Origin: Gemmatimonadota bacterium
GTDB lineage: Bacteria; Gemmatimonadota; Gemmatimonadetes; Gemmatimonadales; Gemmatimonadaceae
Assembly: GCA_028287305.1 (NCBI GenBank)
Contig: JAQBPX010000019.1
Span: 186,001 to 250,000 of the forward strand
Length of the DNA: 64,000 bases
Reading direction: 5' to 3'
In this document: in pieces, positions 50,688 to 59,800 of the stretch
How the letters are laid out: every line of letters begins with the position of its first letter
Position numbering within the stretch: the stretch's first letter is position 1
The notes under the pieces: model-generated
What the model saw: the letters and a program-made list of their open reading frames with translations, nothing else
Database searches by the model: none
Told to the model about the DNA's origin: nothing
Program-made: the position numbers and the translations under genes

Positions 50688-52154
50688 GTGAGCGCGCTCG
50701 ACGAGGTGAACGTCGCCCAGGCCCTCAAGGGGCACTATGAACTGGAGCGCGAGCTGCGCCCCGGGGGGATGTCCCGCGTCTTCCTGGCCCGCGACGTGGC
50801 CCTCCGACGACTGGTGGTGGTCAAGGTGCTCCCGACCCACCTGATGTCGGCTTCCTCCATCGACCGGTTCAAGCGGGAGGTCCTGCTGACTGCCGGCTTC
50901 CAGCACCCCAACATCGTGGGGGTGATCGGCGCGGGAGAGGTGGACGGCCTGCCCTACTACGTGATGCCCTTCATCGAGGGCGAGTCGCTGGCCGAGCGGA
51001 TCCGGGAGGTGGGGCAGTTCTCGATCGCCGAGACCACGCTGGTGCTGAGGGACGTGCTGCGGGCCCTTTCGTATGCCCACGCCCGGGGAATCATCCATCG
51101 CGACATCAAGCCGCAGAACGTGCTGCTGGTGGGTGGCGCGGCGATGGTGGCCGATTTCGGGGTGGCCAAGGCTGCCCGTGAAGCTCAGGTCCGCACCGAC
51201 CCGGGGGCGCCGAAGATCACGACCATCTCGGAGCCGCTCACGGGCACCGGGATGTCCATCGGCACCCCGCTCTACATGGCGCCGGAGCAGGCCACCGGCG
51301 ACCCGAACATCGACGGCCGCGCCGACCTGTACGCGCTGGGCGCTACTGCGTACGAAATGCTCGCGGGCACGCCGCCCTTTCACAGCATGCCCGCCCACGA
51401 GCTGTTGCGCGCCAAGCTGATGGAAGACCCGCCGCGCGTGGGCTCGCTGCGCCCGGAGACCAGCCCCGAGCTCGACGAGCTGGTGACTGCCTGCCTGGCG
51501 CGGGACCCCTCGATGCGGCCGGCGACTGCCGACGAGGCACTCGCCTTCCTGCATGAGAGCGGAGAGCGACCGCGTCGCTCGGCCAACACTGTGGGCGGGG
51601 TGAAGCGAGTGCGGCGGCGGATGATCGCGACGTCGGCGGTGGGCGTGGTGCTCGCAATGGTGGCGCTGGGATGGGCATGGCGGGCGACGCGACGCTCGGT
51701 TCCCCCAGCGCCGGCGGTAGCCGCAGCGCCGGTGGTGCCGGGGGTGACGACCATCATCGTGAGCCCGTTCATCGCGCTGTCGGGATCGAAGGGCGACACG
51801 CAGATGGCCGAGGGGCTCACCACGCAGGTCGCGAATGCGTTCACCGCGATGAAGGGCGTGAAGGTGATCGCGCCCACGTATGCGCAGTCGCTGCTGCGGA
51901 GCGGCGTGAGCCCCGAGGAGCTGACGCGTCGTACCGGCGCGCACTACCTGGCGGAAGGGACCATCGAGGAATCCGAGGGACACATTCGCGTCACGGCGCG
52001 GCTGGTGAGCGCGACGGATGGGGTGATGCAGTGGGCGGGTTCGTACGACCGGAAGCGCAACGAGCTGTTCGCGCTGGAGGACACGCTGGTGCGGGAGATG
52101 GTGGAGGGGTTGGGCGCGCCCAAAGGGGTTCCAAACGGCGGCGGGGGCGAATAG
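50688..52154 (+). CDS. Transmembrane Ser/Thr kinase with TolB-like C-terminal domain
   Basis: A 488-residue protein. The kinase domain has RPGGMSRVFLARD (Gly loop), VVVKVLP (ATP-Lys, about 47), HRDIKPQNVLL (catalytic, about 137), DFG and MAPEQ, all intact. One membrane helix lies at about 315-335 (IATSAVGVVLAMVALGWAW). Beyond it a Pro/Ala linker leads to a TolB/FlgO-like domain (LTTQVANAFTAMKGVKVI; HYLAEGTIEESEGHIRVTARLV) facing the periplasm. This layout is common in Gemmatimonadota. It starts at GTG 50688; the upstream frame is open but unlike the family. Confidence 0.9.
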   Translation: MSALDEVNVAQALKGHYELERELRPGGMSRVFLARDVALRRLVVVKVLPTHLMSASSIDRFKREVLLTAGFQHPNIVGVIGAGEVDGLPYYVMPFIEGESLAERIREVGQFSIAETTLVLRDVLRALSYAHARGIIHRDIKPQNVLLVGGAAMVADFGVAKAAREAQVRTDPGAPKITTISEPLTGTGMSIGTPLYMAPEQATGDPNIDGRADLYALGATAYEMLAGTPPFHSMPAHELLRAKLMEDPPRVGSLRPETSPELDELVTACLARDPSMRPATADEALAFLHESGERPRRSANTVGGVKRVRRRMIATSAVGVVLAMVALGWAWRATRRSVPPAPAVAAAPVVPGVTTIIVSPFIALSGSKGDTQMAEGLTTQVANAFTAMKGVKVIAPTYAQSLLRSGVSPEELTRRTGAHYLAEGTIEESEGHIRVTARLVSATDGVMQWAGSYDRKRNELFALEDTLVREMVEGLGAPKGVPNGGGGE

Positions 52155-52212
52155 ATTTTTCAGTCTGCCCACAAGTCCAGCCGCGGCAAGCGGTTGGGTG
52201 TGTATCGGCACC

Positions 52213-52285
<73 letters not shown>

Positions 52286-52293
52286 CTCTCATG

Positions 52294-52331
52294 AAAAAGC
52301 GGCACCGGCTGTCCTGCCGGCGCCGCTTTTT
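52294..52331. terminator. Bidirectional intrinsic terminator after tRNA-Phe
   Basis: AAAAAGCGGCACCGGC (52294-52309) pairs with GCCGGCGCCGCTTTTT (52316-52331) with one mismatch and a 6-base loop. T5 follows the stem in both directions, so it can end both the tRNA and the converging VOC transcript. Confidence 0.92.
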
Positions 52332-52348
52332 GTCGTGCAGTGGGATAG

Positions 52349-52705
52349 TCAGCCCAGCTTCACCACGATGAATGGCATGCTGGCGGGATCGAGCAGCACC
52401 GCCATCTCGTCGCCATCCGGCAGCATGCTCGGCGGCACGATGACCTTCGCGCCCATCCCCTCGGCCTTCGCGACGTAGGCCTTCACGTCGGGCACCGAGA
52501 TGGTGAGCTGGACGAAGGCGCGATCCTGCTGCGGCGGGCCGGGCCAGACGCCGCCATCGATTCCATTGCTGCCGCCCTTGAGTTCGCGGTAGCCCATCGC
52601 GTTGTCCTGGCTGAGCTCCCAGCCGAAAAGCTTCTGGTAGAAGCTGGCGGTGCCGGCGGCGTCGGGTGCCACGATCTGCCAGCGAATGACGGCGGGAGTG
52701 CTCAT
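52349..52705 (-). CDS. VOC (glyoxalase/bleomycin-resistance fold) protein
   Basis: A 118-residue protein with one VOC unit: VIRWQIVAPDAAGTASFYQKLFGWEL at the N-terminus, the central AYVAKAEGMGAKVIVPPS and a closing AVLLDPASMPFIVVKLG. Such proteins bind a metal and small substrates, but the activity cannot be inferred. It overlaps by 4 bases the upstream HTH gene, so they form a two-gene operon. Confidence 0.88.
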   Translation of the reverse strand: MSTPAVIRWQIVAPDAAGTASFYQKLFGWELSQDNAMGYRELKGGSNGIDGGVWPGPPQQDRAFVQLTISVPDVKAYVAKAEGMGAKVIVPPSMLPDGDEMAVLLDPASMPFIVVKLG

Positions 52706-53097
52706 GGCGTGGTGGGAGTCCAGTGCGTGGTGGTGGTCAGCTCGAGCTCGCGGCGATAGAGCAACCAGTGCAGCGCGACGTTGACGCTGTCGATCGGGAG
52801 TCCGGTCATCACCGCGAGGCTGCGCGACTCCGGGCGCGAGCGGGCGTCGCCGATCGCGGCGAGCACGAGGGCGCAGTGCTCCTCGGTGGTCGCGTCGCGG
52901 AGCTCGGTGGCGGACAGGCCGAGCGCGCGACCGAGGGTCTCGATGGTGCGCGCGGTGAGGCGCTGCCGCTGGCGGAGCGTGCGCGAGAGCGTGGTGTGCG
53001 ACGTGCCGAGTGACTTCGCGAACGCGCGCAGCGAGTAGCGCGGGTTGCGGCGGCGCCGCGCGTCGAACTCCTGCTGCAGCCGCTCGCGAAGCATCAT
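52702..53097 (-). CDS. Helix-turn-helix regulator, Cro/C1-like
   Basis: A 131-residue protein. The N-terminal HTH is YSLRAFAKSLGTSHTTLSRTLRQRQRLT (about 21-48), which resembles TIGR02147-type regulators (RYSLRAFAKxLG). The rest is helical. It probably controls its own operon with the VOC protein. Two consecutive ATGs (53097 and 53094) make the start uncertain by one codon. A large composite inverted repeat lies 88 bases upstream. Confidence 0.82.
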   Translation of the reverse strand: MMLRERLQQEFDARRRRNPRYSLRAFAKSLGTSHTTLSRTLRQRQRLTARTIETLGRALGLSATELRDATTEEHCALVLAAIGDARSRPESRSLAVMTGLPIDSVNVALHWLLYRRELELTTTTHWTPTTP

Positions 53098-53185
53098 GTG
53101 GTCAGGCTATGGGCGCGGGGGGCGCGAGACAAGAGCAGGCGGTGCGGAAGTGGTGCGACACCCCCCCGCCGGGGCCGGTCTACTC

Positions 53186-53334
53186 GGACTTTCGCGGACG
53201 AACTGAAACGGACCTGTGCGGATACTGCAACGACAACTGATTTTGTGGACGGCACACCGGATTAGGTACAGTGTGCCGTTCCAAAAGCATCGTCGTTTCC
53301 GCGAAGGTCCGCATCTGTTCGTCCGTGCGAATCC
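53186..53334. repeat. Composite inverted repeat with repeated hairpin, copy B
   Basis: Outer arms of 37 bases each (53186-53222 and 53298-53334) are complementary at 28 of 37 positions. At the centre is a 35-base hairpin (53248-53282) with a perfect ACGGCACAC/GTGTGCCGT stem. The central hairpin is the same length as, and 28/35 identical to, the one at 26827-26861. No gene is evident in the spacer between the regulator and the methyltransferase. Confidence 0.7.
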
Positions 53335-53360
53335 GCGTAGGCCGGCCATTGCGCAATTGA

Positions 53361-54191
53361 CTATATGCGCGTTGCGATGATCTCGATCACTCCGGGGGTC
53401 GCCATGAGCGCGCCCGGCACCTGTGCACTCTCGGCGTAAGCCTGCACGAGCGTGTGCATCTCCTCGGTCGTCATGCGGCCCAGGTCCACCAGGCGCTGCG
53501 CGCCGATCTCCACGAACGACGATGGCCACTCCCACACGAAGCTGGTGGGCGGCACGATGTCCACGAGCGGGCGCACCGAGGTGAGGCGAAGGCCTGCGCC
53601 CTCGAGCCACGCGGGCAGCGACGCGCCGATGTCGGGCTCGCCGCCGGTGGCGCGCCAGCTGTCCACCACGCGCTTGACGAAGTCCTGCTGCACGGGGTTC
53701 GGCGGCACGAGCGTCCAGCCTTCGTAGTTGTAGTACTCGTGCATCACGAGCACGCCGCCAGGACGCAGCGTGCGCGCCACGCGCGCGAGCAGCTCGCGCG
53801 GCTTCTGCACGAACGCGAACACCCAGCGCGCCCACGCGCCATCCACCTGCTCCGCCGGCAGCGGCGCATCGGCGTCGAGCTCGAGCTCGTGGAGCGTGAT
53901 GTTATCCAGGCCGCGAACGCGCGCGCGATGCTCGAGGGTATCGAGAAAGCGACGCGAGCGATCCACTCCGATCACGCGACCGGTGCGTCCAACAATCTCG
54001 GCGAAGTCGAGGGTTGCGTAGCCCGGCCCGCATCCGACGTCGAGCAGTGTCTGGCCGAGCGTGAAGCCGGCGCGCTTCCATGCGGCGGCGGCGTGCGCGC
54101 GCCAGATGCGATGCTGGAGGCCGAGTCGCTCGATCTCCTCGTCGTGGGTGCCGAGGAGGTAGTCGCGGTCGGGATGGGCGTTGGAGGTCAT
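53361..54191 (-). CDS. SAM-dependent methyltransferase (class I)
   Basis: A 276-residue protein with the Rossmann SAM motif TLLDVGCGPGYATLDFAEIVG (motif I, about 47-67), VIGVDRS (motif II) and a post-I LRPGGVLVMHEYY strand. It methylates an unknown small molecule or macromolecule. ATG 54191 precedes the conserved block; the frame runs open to 54419 without homology. There is no operon partner on its strand within 250 bases. Confidence 0.88.
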   Translation of the reverse strand: MTSNAHPDRDYLLGTHDEEIERLGLQHRIWRAHAAAAWKRAGFTLGQTLLDVGCGPGYATLDFAEIVGRTGRVIGVDRSRRFLDTLEHRARVRGLDNITLHELELDADAPLPAEQVDGAWARWVFAFVQKPRELLARVARTLRPGGVLVMHEYYNYEGWTLVPPNPVQQDFVKRVVDSWRATGGEPDIGASLPAWLEGAGLRLTSVRPLVDIVPPTSFVWEWPSSFVEIGAQRLVDLGRMTTEEMHTLVQAYAESAQVPGALMATPGVIEIIATRI

Positions 54192-54437
54192 GGATGAATG
54201 GTATCGCCGTGTGGCGCCGGCGGCACTCCGGAACGTGTCATGGAACTGTTGAAGCGTGATCGGCGCGGCGGAGGGCGATGAGGGAGTCGGCGCACGCTGA
54301 AAACAAGCGACACGCGAACATGATGTCACCTCTACCGCATCCTTACAGGCGAGGCGACAACCGTTCGGGGAACGCGTGTGCTCCAAGAAGATGAGCAGCA
54401 TGCAGGTCCACGCAGTCACTCTTCCAGGGAGGTTCCC

Positions 54438-54860
54438 ATGTTCCTATCCACATATTCGCGCGGCTCCGCGCTCCGTGTTGCGGCCGTTGCGCTCGTCTCG
54501 TTCGCCTCGGTGGCGCAGGCCATCACGCCGCACGTTCGCGCGCCTGGCGATTCGGCCGCGTGCGCGAGCTCGCTCGGTTCGGGCATCTATCGCATCGCCA
54601 TCGTGAAGGACGGACGCGAGTCCACAGCTGGCGTGTTGCTGCTGGAGCGCGCGAGCGGCTGCATGAGCGCGACGCTCGTGAGCGAGCAGATGCACACGAC
54701 GCTGTCGGGGCTGGTGGTCACCGAGGACGGCATCACCGGCTCGCTGCAGACGGAGCAGGGAAAGGTGGCGGTGAAGCTGCACTTCTCGGCCGAGGGCGTG
54801 GATGGCACGATCGGGGACGGGAAGGCGCAGCTGGCGGTGCATGGGACGCGGACTGGGTAG
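54438..54860 (+). CDS. Secreted protein of unknown function
   Basis: A 140-residue protein with a signal peptide (cleavage likely after SVAQA) and a mature domain of about 110 residues rich in beta pattern (GIYRIAIVKDGRESTAGVLLLE; GKVAVKLHFSAEGVDGTIGDGKAQLAV). Two Cys residues (42 and 75) could pair. GGGAGG lies 6 bases before the ATG. I do not recognise the family. The 246-bp spacer upstream shows no distinct motif. Confidence 0.72.
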   Translation: MFLSTYSRGSALRVAAVALVSFASVAQAITPHVRAPGDSAACASSLGSGIYRIAIVKDGRESTAGVLLLERASGCMSATLVSEQMHTTLSGLVVTEDGITGSLQTEQGKVAVKLHFSAEGVDGTIGDGKAQLAVHGTRTG

Positions 54861-55048
54861 CGAACGCGGGCGGCGGGTTGCGCAGGTGGCCCGCCGCACT
54901 GTCGGGCAGTGAATTGAGACGCTACGTGAGGGGTAATTTTCTCAGCGCCCGTCCTCTCACTGGCGCCAAGAGCGAGTGCGCGTAATCATGGGACGACAGA
55001 ACGAAAGGCAAGCGCCTTTGCTCCTCCACACCGTGGGCTGTCTCGACA

Positions 55049-55312
55049 ATGACCGATCTCGATCAAAAGCTCGCGCGGCGAACCCGACGAGCATTCCTGA
55101 TTGCATTCGGTGTTGCCTTTGTAGGGATCTTGATCCGCGCAGTTCATCGTGGAGATCCTGACGATTACATCTCCCTTACGGGCTCCTTTCTGGTGCTCGG
55201 AGCGATCGTCCTCGGTTCAGTCGCGGCCCCACTAGGAATGCTTCTCAGTCTCCGCTCCATTCGGGATAGCATCAAGGATCGCGACGACACGTCCAACACA
55301 AGCAACCGTTAG
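55049..55312 (+). CDS. Small two-helix membrane protein, duplicate 1
   Basis: An 87-residue protein: MTDLDQKLARRTRRAFLIAF..., two hydrophobic helices (about 14-31 and 41-66) and a charged tail. It is clearly related to the next gene, which shares MTD-DQ--ARRTR-AF, the GD motif between helices and AAP-G-L-S-RS-R after the second helix. The pair is therefore a tandem duplication. The function is unknown. The DNA here is noticeably richer in A/T than the flanking genes. Confidence 0.65.
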   Translation: MTDLDQKLARRTRRAFLIAFGVAFVGILIRAVHRGDPDDYISLTGSFLVLGAIVLGSVAAPLGMLLSLRSIRDSIKDRDDTSNTSNR

Positions 55313-55377
55313 TTGGCCCGACACATAGCGGAATTTCCGACAGCTGTTACACCGAGTCCGGGGTGCGTGACCTGCTC

Positions 55378-55611
55378 ATGACCGACGTCGATCAACTCTG
55401 GGCTCGGCGAACGCGAGTCGCGTTCATGGTCGGCTTCTTAGTGGCGCTGATCGGCGCACTCGTCGCGATCTTCAATCCGGGTGACACGGAAGGCTTCCTC
55501 TCAACAGTGGCCGTGGGTATCACACTCCTCGGTATGGCGATCTGCTTCCTCGCGGCACCGATCGGGGTGCTCTTCAGTATTCGCTCGATGCGGACGCGCA
55601 GAAAAAACTGA
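55378..55611 (+). CDS. Small two-helix membrane protein, duplicate 2
   Basis: A 77-residue paralogue of the preceding gene: MTDVDQLWARRTRVAFMVGF, NPGDTEGF, then AAPIGVLFSIRSMRTRRKN. The topology is the same, with two helices and a basic C-terminus. ATG 55378 aligns with the paralogue's start, while the upstream GTG at 55363 does not. The 184 bases after it show no coding pattern that I trust. Confidence 0.65.
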   Translation: MTDVDQLWARRTRVAFMVGFLVALIGALVAIFNPGDTEGFLSTVAVGITLLGMAICFLAAPIGVLFSIRSMRTRRKN

Positions 55612-55796
55612 ACGGCATTCGCAGGACACGCGCGGTAAGCGCGAAGAGCTCTCCGTGCGAGCCGCTTCCCATTACGAGCATTGGCACGCCTGCAGTCGGA
55701 GATGTAACTCGTATCAATGCAATGGGCCACGCACCAACTGGAAGGACGGCATAGCGGAAGCTACAACTCAAGCATTCTTCTCGTTGAGTGAAGCCT

Positions 55797-56210
55797 ATGG
55801 GCATTAGAGCCGCTGAGAAAAATGTCTCAGTTGCCATTCTGGGGGGTGCGTTGCTTGCCACGGTCTATTCGGCCTACGCGGTATTCGTTTTCGCGACCGG
55901 CATGACTGCCTCGAGCGAACTCGGAGTTTCTCTGGGGCAAATACTTTTCTGCTACTACGCGGCGGGCCTTCTGGGAGGGACGGTCATCGGCTTGCTTCAG
56001 CCCCTGGGTGCATCGTTGCTGGGTACGATCTTTCTGGGTTGCGTCGGCGTCGCTTGCTTTTATGGTTCCTTCGCGGTTTTGGATCACGGTCCGTTCTGGA
56101 TGTGGCCACACTCCGTATGGAAGTCTGTCGCACTCATTACGGGTATACTGGGTCCGTGGGCGGGAATCCTCACGCGTCGCGCATACCGGAATGCGATGGC
56201 GCCGCTCTAG
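55797..56210 (+). CDS. Small multi-helix membrane protein
   Basis: A 137-residue protein with four hydrophobic helices (VAILGGALLATVYSAYAVFVF; ILFCYYAAGLLGGTVIGLL; LLGTIFLGCVGVACFYGSFAVL; VALITGILGPWAGIL). I do not recognise it. Codon use is less GC3-biased than in the core genes, suggesting foreign or fast-evolving DNA. ATG 55797 gives MGIRAAEKN; GTG 55788 is the alternative. Confidence 0.6.
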   Translation: MGIRAAEKNVSVAILGGALLATVYSAYAVFVFATGMTASSELGVSLGQILFCYYAAGLLGGTVIGLLQPLGASLLGTIFLGCVGVACFYGSFAVLDHGPFWMWPHSVWKSVALITGILGPWAGILTRRAYRNAMAPL

Positions 56211-56359
56211 CCGCGAACGCGCGAGCAACCCTTTGCTGGACCCGAATGACCAGGTGGCCTCGAGAATCTGCTCCGAGAAAGCGCGAGGAACGCGCGCCGC
56301 GCCGGCGAGAGGCGGTCACACTCTCACACGAGGCGCGCCTTTTCTTCGACATTCCTGCC

Positions 56360-56710
56360 ATGCTTTGTATCCGACTGCATCTGAAGTGGGGGTCGAGAGG
56401 GATCCGCCCCAGTGGTGAAACGTTGAGGATACAAGTGCGCGATATCTCGAAATGTGTCGCATTAGGAAGTGTGCTGGCGCTGGTGCGATTGTTCGTACCG
56501 CATGAGGAATGGGTCGGCACGATTTCGTGCGTCATGCTTGATGTTGCGGTGAGTTTCCTCTTCTATCGAGCGGTTTCAGTCGGCATCGAACGGGACCCAA
56601 CCTTCGGGGCGCCCCAAGGCCTGAGTAGAGTGATCACGTTTCCTGTGCTTGGATATGGGCTTCAAGCCATCTGGGACTTGGTGCGTCTCGTTGAGATACT
56701 AAGAGGCTGA
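56360..56710 (+). CDS. Putative small membrane protein
   Basis: A 116-residue reading frame with two or three hydrophobic stretches (CVALGSVLALVRLFV; WVGTISCVMLDVAVSFLFY; VITFPVLGYGLQAIWDLV). No family is recognised. The start is uncertain because the frame is open much further upstream, where the sequence is Arg-rich and not protein-like. It is followed by a perfect 17-bp hairpin. It may be a decayed gene. Confidence 0.45.
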   Translation: MLCIRLHLKWGSRGIRPSGETLRIQVRDISKCVALGSVLALVRLFVPHEEWVGTISCVMLDVAVSFLFYRAVSVGIERDPTFGAPQGLSRVITFPVLGYGLQAIWDLVRLVEILRG

Positions 56711-56725
56711 GCAGAGGCAACCATT

Positions 56726-56766
56726 CCAGAACGCCGAACGTCCAATCGAGACGTTCGGCGTTCTGG
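56726..56766. terminator. Perfect 17-bp hairpin
   Basis: CCAGAACGCCGAACGTC (56726-56742) is exactly complementary to 56750-56766 round a 7-base loop. It closes the small-membrane-protein islet, 16 bases after the last stop. There is no T-tract. Confidence 0.7.
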
Positions 56767-56803
56767 CATGTGTTCGGACCCTGAAAACCCACTTGCTGGA
56801 AAA

Positions 56804-56826
56804 CTAGCATATGCTAGAATGCTAGC
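56804..56826. promoter_or_regulatory. Palindromic operator-like site before a receptor gene
   Basis: CTAGCATATGCTAG (56804-56817) is a perfect 14-base palindrome. A third copy of its half-site, TGCTAG, follows at 56820-56825. It lies about 40 bases before the receptor start codon in unusually AT-rich DNA, where a regulator or the -10 region would sit. Confidence 0.5.
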
Positions 56827-56865
56827 AGTTGGCCCGCCGGCTGAGTTGCCCACGACAATCCTCCA

Positions 56866-59800
56866 ATGATTTCCAGCATCCTGCGAACGATTCGAGTCGT
56901 GGCAATCGCCAGCGTCGCGCTCACAGTGGGCACCGCACCGATCGCCCACGCCCAGCAGCCCAACAACGGCCCCGAAACGGTCCGCGGCAGGGTCGTCGAC
57001 GACTCCGGCAAGGTGGTCGTCGCTGCCACCGTGATTGTCACGCGCGGGCCCGACCGCCTGGTGCAGCAGACGACCACCGATTCCTCCGGTCGCTTCTCCA
57101 CTCGCTTCGAACAGGGAACCGGCGACTACCTGGTCTACGTCGCCGCGCCCTTCCTCAAGTCCGCACGACGGCGCGTGACGCGCGCCGAGGGCAGTGGCGC
57201 CGAGGTCATCGCCGACTTCACGCTCTCGCACGACATCACCACGCTCGGAACGGTGAAGACCAACGCGATCAAGCCGGAACGCGCGACGAACACCATCCGC
57301 CCGCAATCGCCCGAGACGGGCGCGAACGAGAAATGGCAGGACGGCGTGAGCGGGCAGCTCTCGCCCACCACGCAGGGCGACCTCAACGCGCTCGCCGGCA
57401 ACATGCCCGGCGTCACGCTCACGCCGAACGGCCCATCCATTCTCGGCGCCGGTCGCGAGTCCAACCTCACCACGCTCAACGGCCTCGGCATGAGCGGCGC
57501 GTCCATCCCGCGCGCCGCGAAAACTGAAACGCGCGTCACCGGCGCCACCTTCGATCCCACGCGCGGCGGATTCGCCGGGGCGAACATCGACGTCCGCCTC
57601 GGGCCGGGCGACCGCTTCTACCAGCAGCGTCGCGCATTCCTCACGCTCGACTCACCGCAGATGCAGTTCACCGACGCGGTCGGCCGCGCGCTCGGCGTCG
57701 CCAATGGCGGCTTTCGCGGGAGCTTCGGCGCCGACGGCGAGCTGGTTCGCAAGGCGCTCACCTACAACGTCGCGCTCGACGTCGGACGCACCGCGAGCGA
57801 TCCGGCCACGCTGCTCGACGCCGACCGCGAGACGCTGCTGCGCGCCGGTATCTCACCCGACTCCGTCGCGCGGCTGCTGCTCGTCGCGCCCCCGCTGGGC
57901 CTGGCGCTGAGCGGCAGCGGCGCGCCCTCACAGCGCCAGCGCGACGCGATCACCTGGCTCGGACGCCTGGACGACACGCGCGACACGATGCAGACGCGCG
58001 CGTTCACTACCTACCTCGGTTACACCAACGAGGGCGCGCTGGGCTTCGCGCCAACCACGGCGCCGAGTGCCGGCGGCCAGCGCAGGGAGCGCACGCTCGG
58101 CGCCCAGCTCACGCTCGGCGCGTACGTGGGACCCGGCCGGCGCACGCTCACCGAGACGCGACTCGCCGCGAGCAGCGTGAGCACGCGCACCTCGGCATAT
58201 CGCAACCTGCCCGGCGCCACGGTGCTGGTGCGCTCGCCCACGATCGATGCCCAGAGCGACGTCACCGGTGTCTCGCTCGGTGGAAGCCCCTTCCTCGCGG
58301 GCGACCAGGACATCTGGACGCTGGAAGGTGCGAACGAGACGATCTGGAACGCGCGCGGACGCCGCCACCGCTTCAAGGCGCTCGCATGGGGGCGCGCCGA
58401 CGGATCGCGCGAGCAGGTCTCGGCCAACGAGCTCGGCACCTTCACCTTCAACTCGATCGCCGACCTCGCCGCGGGGCGCGCATCGAGCTACAGCCGCACG
58501 CTGTCGCAGCCCACGCGCGAGGGTTCCGTGTGGAATACCGCGGCTGCGATCGCGCACCAGTGGCTGCCGAGCCGCTACTTCAACGTGCTGTACGGGCTGC
58601 GCGCAGAGGCCGACGGATTCGCCAGCACCCCGGCGAGCAACCCGGCGCTCGAGAGTGCGCTGGGCGTGAAGACCGGGGCGGCGCCGAGCAGGGTGCACGT
58701 GAGCCCGCGGGCCGGGTTCAGCTACACGTACAGCCGCGATCGCGAGAACGGCTCTGGCACGAACCAGACGAACGTCGGCCGATTCTATCGGAACACGCAG
58801 GGCGTGATTCGCGGCGGCATCGGCGAGTTCCGCGACCTGCTGCGTCCTGGGTTGCTCGCTGATGCGTCAGCGGGAACGGGGCTCGATGACGGCACGCGCA
58901 CGCTGTCGTGCGTGGGCGCTGCCGTGCCTGCGATCGACTGGACGAAGTTCACCGCGGATCCGTCGAGCATTCCATCCTCCTGCGCGAACGGCGGAGGCGT
59001 ACTCTCGGAGAGCGTGCGCTCGGCGACGCTGATCGACCCGAGCTACGACGTGTCGCGCAGCTGGCGCGCGAACCTCGACTGGACCACCGCGTACCACAAG
59101 ATGATCTTCCACGCGAGCGCGCTCGGGTCGTACGACCTGAACCAGCCGGGCACGGTGGACGCCAACTTTGGTGGGCTACAGCGCTTCGCACTGAGCGACG
59201 AGGGCAACCGCGCCGTGTACGTGACGCCGGCGAGCATCGACGCGGGCAGCGGCGCGGTGTCGCCCACCGAGTCGCGGCGCTCGGCGCAATACGGGCGCGT
59301 GGGCGTGCGCACGAGCGACCTGCGGGGGTATGGCGGACAGCTGACGCTGGGACTGGCACCCGACGTCTTCAAGTTCCGGGGACGCGGCTCATTCTTCGGC
59401 TCGGTGAATTACACGCTGCAGTCCACGAAGCGACAGTACCGCGGATTCGATGGTGCGGCCCTGGACGACCCGCGGCTCAAGGAATGGTCGGCAGGCGCGA
59501 ACGACGCGCGGCACGTGGTGTTGCTGCAGGCGGGGATGGACATCCCGAAGGTCGGCACGCTGACGATGTTCGGACGCGCGCAGTCGGGGCTTCCGTTCAC
59601 CCCGCTCGTGGGTGGCGACGTGAATGGCGACGGGCGTGGCGGCGATCGCGCCTTCATTCCCAATCCGGCGACGACCGGCGACGCGACGCTCGCGTCGCAG
59701 CTTCGTGCCCTGATGACGGACGGATCGGACCTCGCGCGCGAGTGCATCTCGGCCAACCTGGGGCGCGCCGTCGCGCGGAATGCGTGTCGCGGACCGTGGA

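Noticed and set aside
54192-54437. Short open frames upstream of the methyltransferase start
   Set aside because: The residues are not protein-like and no ribosome site is present; treated as untranslated spacer.
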